64,000 nt of DNA from Montifringilla adamsi. Taxonomy: Eukaryota > Chordata > Aves > Passeriformes > Passeridae. Below the pieces are notes generated by a model. It worked only from the letters and a program-made list of their open reading frames with translations. It had not been told where the DNA came from and did no database searches. The position numbers and the translations under genes were made by a program. This document shows, in pieces, positions 61,006-64,000 of the stretch. Every line of letters starts with the position of its first letter. Position 1 is the stretch's first letter. The stretch lies in NCBI GenBank assembly GCA_017590115.1, contig JAGGNK010006559.1, positions 5,253,642-5,317,641 of the forward strand, written 5' to 3'.

Positions 61006-63704
61006 TATGGTGTGTATTTTTAATAGAGTCAATAATACACACCCCCTTTTTTATTTTGAGTTCTCAGACTATTTGAAAATTTATGTTAATTAGATCTCCC
61101 ATCATTTCCTCTCATGCAGTCGCTGCTTCATGGACATAGTGCTTGTTATGTGTGTCACTCCTGACAAAGAAAGCTTCTATAATTGGAATATTTCTTCATT
61201 GTTTTCTTTTACAGTTATGCTGGATGCTCTCTCAGGGTGATGTGGGTGAAATAGAATCCCTTTAGGGATTACTGTAAATGCTGGTTTCTAATGTAACAGC
61301 TTTTAATTATATTGATTTAGCTAATATTTGCAACTGAACTTCTACTTCCTGAGCGTTTCTTAAATGTTGACAATATTCTAAGAAGAGAAGGATGGTATCT
61401 TGGTGCTTTTCCAATTTTCAGATGTTTTGGTCATATAGTTTAGTCAAAATTCTATATGCATGAGCAGAATGTTTATGACTTAGTAAAACCTTTGAATAAG
61501 CAAAACTTCATTGCTACTTGTCATTATGTTCATTGCTCTTAATTCATTCTAATACTGAGATTATCAAGGTTAATTTGTAAATATTTCCCCCTTTTAATAA
61601 ATATATCAATAAATGTTCTTATTTAAATCTAGAGATATTTTAATATTTTAAAATATTTTTGCAAGGGAACATATATAAAAATACTAGGTAAAAAGTATAA
61701 ATATGTCAAGTGATTTAAGGTTTAAAAATACTTAGCATGTGTGCCAAGCAGAAAAGACGTGCTTATTCTCACCACACTCATCATCTATAGCTAACTTTCA
61801 GCAGATCCCAGAGCACATGACAAAGGACGATAAGTTTCCTCATTTTATGGAGGAAATGTGGCTCATCTGCCTTATTGATTAATGCAGCACTTTTTGAGTT
61901 TTTTGTTTTTAATATGTCATAGCAACTATGAATGCCTCAAAAGCTCATGAAGGCTGTCAGTCATGGTGAAACATGATTTTATTGTCTTCTGCAAGCATTC
62001 CGGTAAAATGCCTCTTTATGTGATTGGATATGGCCCTGCTATAGAATTCTTTTATTCTCCTTAACCAATGCGGAGATTACATGAACTGAAGGAAAGAGAA
62101 GTTCAGGTGTTTGAGCTGGATGAATCTCCACGGATGTAAAACTTGGTTTCTAAATGAATTTAAGGTGACATAAATGTGAATATGCACATATTTCTATCTC
62201 TCTCAAAAATTAAACACAGGCATTTAAAATAGTTTTATTTTTTACACATTTTATTATGTCCATTCATCAAGCATATTCTGTTTAGGGGAAGCTTATGCAA
62301 TGTAAACTTCCTGAAAGCAAATTTTATTTGAAATTTGTATAAGTTTTAAAAATCCAGTCAAATACTACACAGTATAGATTAGAATGCTTATCTGGTATGT
62401 GTAGATTGGACTGATCTGGAGAGATAGCAGAAAAAATTAGCTTAATTTTTTGTTTTAATTAAAGAAGACTGATATCAGTTATGGAGATTCTTGTGCAAAT
62501 AATCTTCTCCTTAAGTATATTTTTACCAGTCTCATTTAAACTATCATGTTTCAATATCACTGTCTTATAATGCAACTACTGTGACATACTAATTTGCCAC
62601 TAATTTTTTTATTAACATAATTACAGGAAATTCTAATAAAATCACTTAAGCTGATATTAATTTGCTATGGCTTTGGTATTCTGTGTTGGAGTATGGAAAG
62701 TTGTGCTCTTTTTCTGATACACAATCTTGCTGAGAGTTTTCTGTTTTTCAAAAACTGTGTACAGACAAACCCAGCCACTTCAGAAATAAGTTCTGGAAAA
62801 GTTTGTGAAACTTCTCACAGCTGGTCTTAATTATAATTGGGTAATATGTGGTGACTTCTGTGCTAGACTTGTAGAGTGTTTTTGCAAAGTTTTATTCCTG
62901 ATTTGCTTCAGAATAAAATCTCTGCTGTTTTTACTGTTTGTCAGTTTCAGCCAGGAAGAAGCAGTAACAAACCTCTGCTTTCTCTGTTCATTTATTTTTC
63001 TGCGGGGAAGTCTTGTAAATTCTTCCTGTTAGGAGTATTTCCATTGAGTTAAAGACAGACAGAGATAGGAGTTTCCTAAAAGTACCCCAAGGTGGGAATA
63101 CCTGCAGTGCAGTTAACCTAGATAAAGCATGATGGTGTGCAGTGAAACTGGTTATGAAACAGTTTTGACGCAACTGGTTTGGGGTTTGTTTTTCTTTCCT
63201 GAACACTGGGCATATAGCCCATGGGTCATTGCTGCACTTTCTAAAGGCAATGTCATAAATGTTCTAAAAGCTAGAAAATATATGGCCTTTTTAACATATG
63301 GACTTTATTTTATGTGAAGTTTTCATAACAAAAGGAGATTTCTTTTTTAGTCTGTGGCAGCCTTAATGAAGAAGCAGCTTAATTATTAATAATTTACCAG
63401 GGTGGTACACTGGTTAGATTTCACCCATGTAAATCTGCTGCTGCCTTAGCAACAGCTACAGTGTATCATTTAGTGCTTAGGTGGTTTGTGGACTATACGA
63501 TATTATAATTATAGAAAGAAATGTACAGATGTTGAATATGAGTTGTCTTGTTGAATTTTTAGGAGAGATATGCGTGATGGGTGTATGTGCTATGTATCTA
63601 GCTCCCAAGTTTCTTGTCCCCCAGTGCTGTCTGTAGAGTAAAGGAGTAACTGATGATTGTCTAGGGATACTGTACTACAGCACAGAAAGGGAGCACATGG
63701 GAAG

Positions 63705-63956
63705 ATGGAAAGCAAGGAAGCTGTTACCATTAATTGTGAGAAGCAGGACAGTACCTCAGAATCAAAGGAGCATCATGGCCAGTCCTGCACAAGCAGAACA
63801 GTAGATGCTTTTGGCCCTGGAGAAGCCTACAAGCAGATACGGGACGAGGTCCACAATGCAGAGAACAAATCATTGATCCGAACAGCATTACTAGAACAAT
63901 TTCTAAAAAAAGTGCATCTAGATCAGATTCTGATTGGCTTTATCTCCTCTTTGTAA
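63705..63956 (+). other. Unidentified 83-codon ORF at window edge, possibly coding or retroposed
   Basis: An ATG at 63705 opens 83 codons ending in TAA at 63954-63956. The frame stays open back to a stop at 63654-63656. Unlike other frames nearby, the product has balanced, soluble, protein-like composition. Its first part is polar, with several Ser, Glu and His. From about residue 46 it becomes a charged, helix-like segment (AYKQIRDEVHNAENKS, then ALLEQFLKKVHLDQILI). I do not recognise the family. It contains no PTPRM sequence. An acceptor-like polypyrimidine-CAG lies at 63611-63624, but no good donor is evident. Possibilities are a fragment of a retroposed gene, an exon of a nested gene, a decayed transposon, or chance. 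Confidence 0.3.
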
Positions 63957-64000
63957 TGGAGCAGACACCTCTGTCTGGCAGTAACTGTAAAATTTCAAGT

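Larger units (their letters stand above)
36707..64000 (+). other. PTPRM: PTPRM intron 1 (5' part)
   Basis: From the exon 1 donor to the end of the window I find no sequence encoding the start of the MAM domain, so all of this is taken as intron 1, which is very long in other vertebrates. It is AT-rich after the island ends near 37440. Recognisable contents are listed separately. Elsewhere there are only short chance frames, T and A runs (for example 45507-45522 and 55074-55092) and blocks that may be conserved elements. The assignment as intron assumes the PTPRM call and uninterrupted assembly across the N gap. Confidence 0.8.

Noticed and set aside
1..64000. Prokaryote-style features (operons, CRISPR arrays, insertion sequences, attachment sites)
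   Set aside because: Composition, the spliced exon, CR1 LINEs and the CpG island show vertebrate nuclear DNA. No direct-repeat/spacer array and no gene clusters are present.
1..64000. tRNA, rRNA or known small RNA genes
   Set aside because: I saw no A-box/B-box pair with cloverleaf potential and no rRNA sequence. MicroRNA hairpins cannot be excluded without folding software.

Overview
This is vertebrate nuclear DNA, most likely from a bird. The evidence is an AT-rich background, no dense ORF structure, six recognisable CR1 LINE fragments with the avian-type CR1 3' end, one likely endogenous-retrovirus LTR, and a single sharp CpG island that contains one spliced first exon. A 39-base run of N at 59236-59274 marks an unfinished draft assembly. 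The LTR resembles those I associate with songbirds, but that is only an impression.

The one gene I can name is PTPRM, the receptor-type protein tyrosine phosphatase mu. Its first coding exon is at 36634-36706 on the + strand. It encodes 24 codons plus one base, a signal peptide closely matching mammalian PTPRM, and it ends at a consensus GTAAGG donor. The exon sits inside a CpG island at roughly 35560-37440, which I take to be the promoter and 5'UTR. No later PTPRM exon is visible, which fits the very long first intron of this gene in other vertebrates.

Layout: 1-34380 is non-coding DNA upstream of PTPRM, with CR1 pieces (about 130-535, 12655-12850 and 14068-14272, all on +), a likely solo LTR (about 21345-21669), a weaker LTR-like piece (about 11715-11847), a 4 x 20 bp tandem repeat (15106-15185) and a polypyrimidine stretch (23105-23350). 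The segment 34380-35560 is a promoter-proximal zone with odd homopolymer blocks, a full CRE octamer and an AT-rich block just before the island. The segment 36707-64000 is PTPRM intron 1, with three CR1 fragments all on the minus strand (48181-48548, 55807-55962, 60940-61005), a microsatellite, a CpG-richer patch (about 52585-52905) and an unidentified 83-codon ORF at the far right edge (63705-63956).

I found no operon, CRISPR array, tRNA, rRNA or new multi-gene system. Nearly all open frames here are chance frames, CR1 or CpG-island artefacts. The items most worth a second look are the 63705-63956 ORF, the intronic CpG patch with flanking splice-like signals, the CpG/AP-1 cluster inside the 178-codon frame near 26300-26830, and the architecture of the PTPRM promoter.
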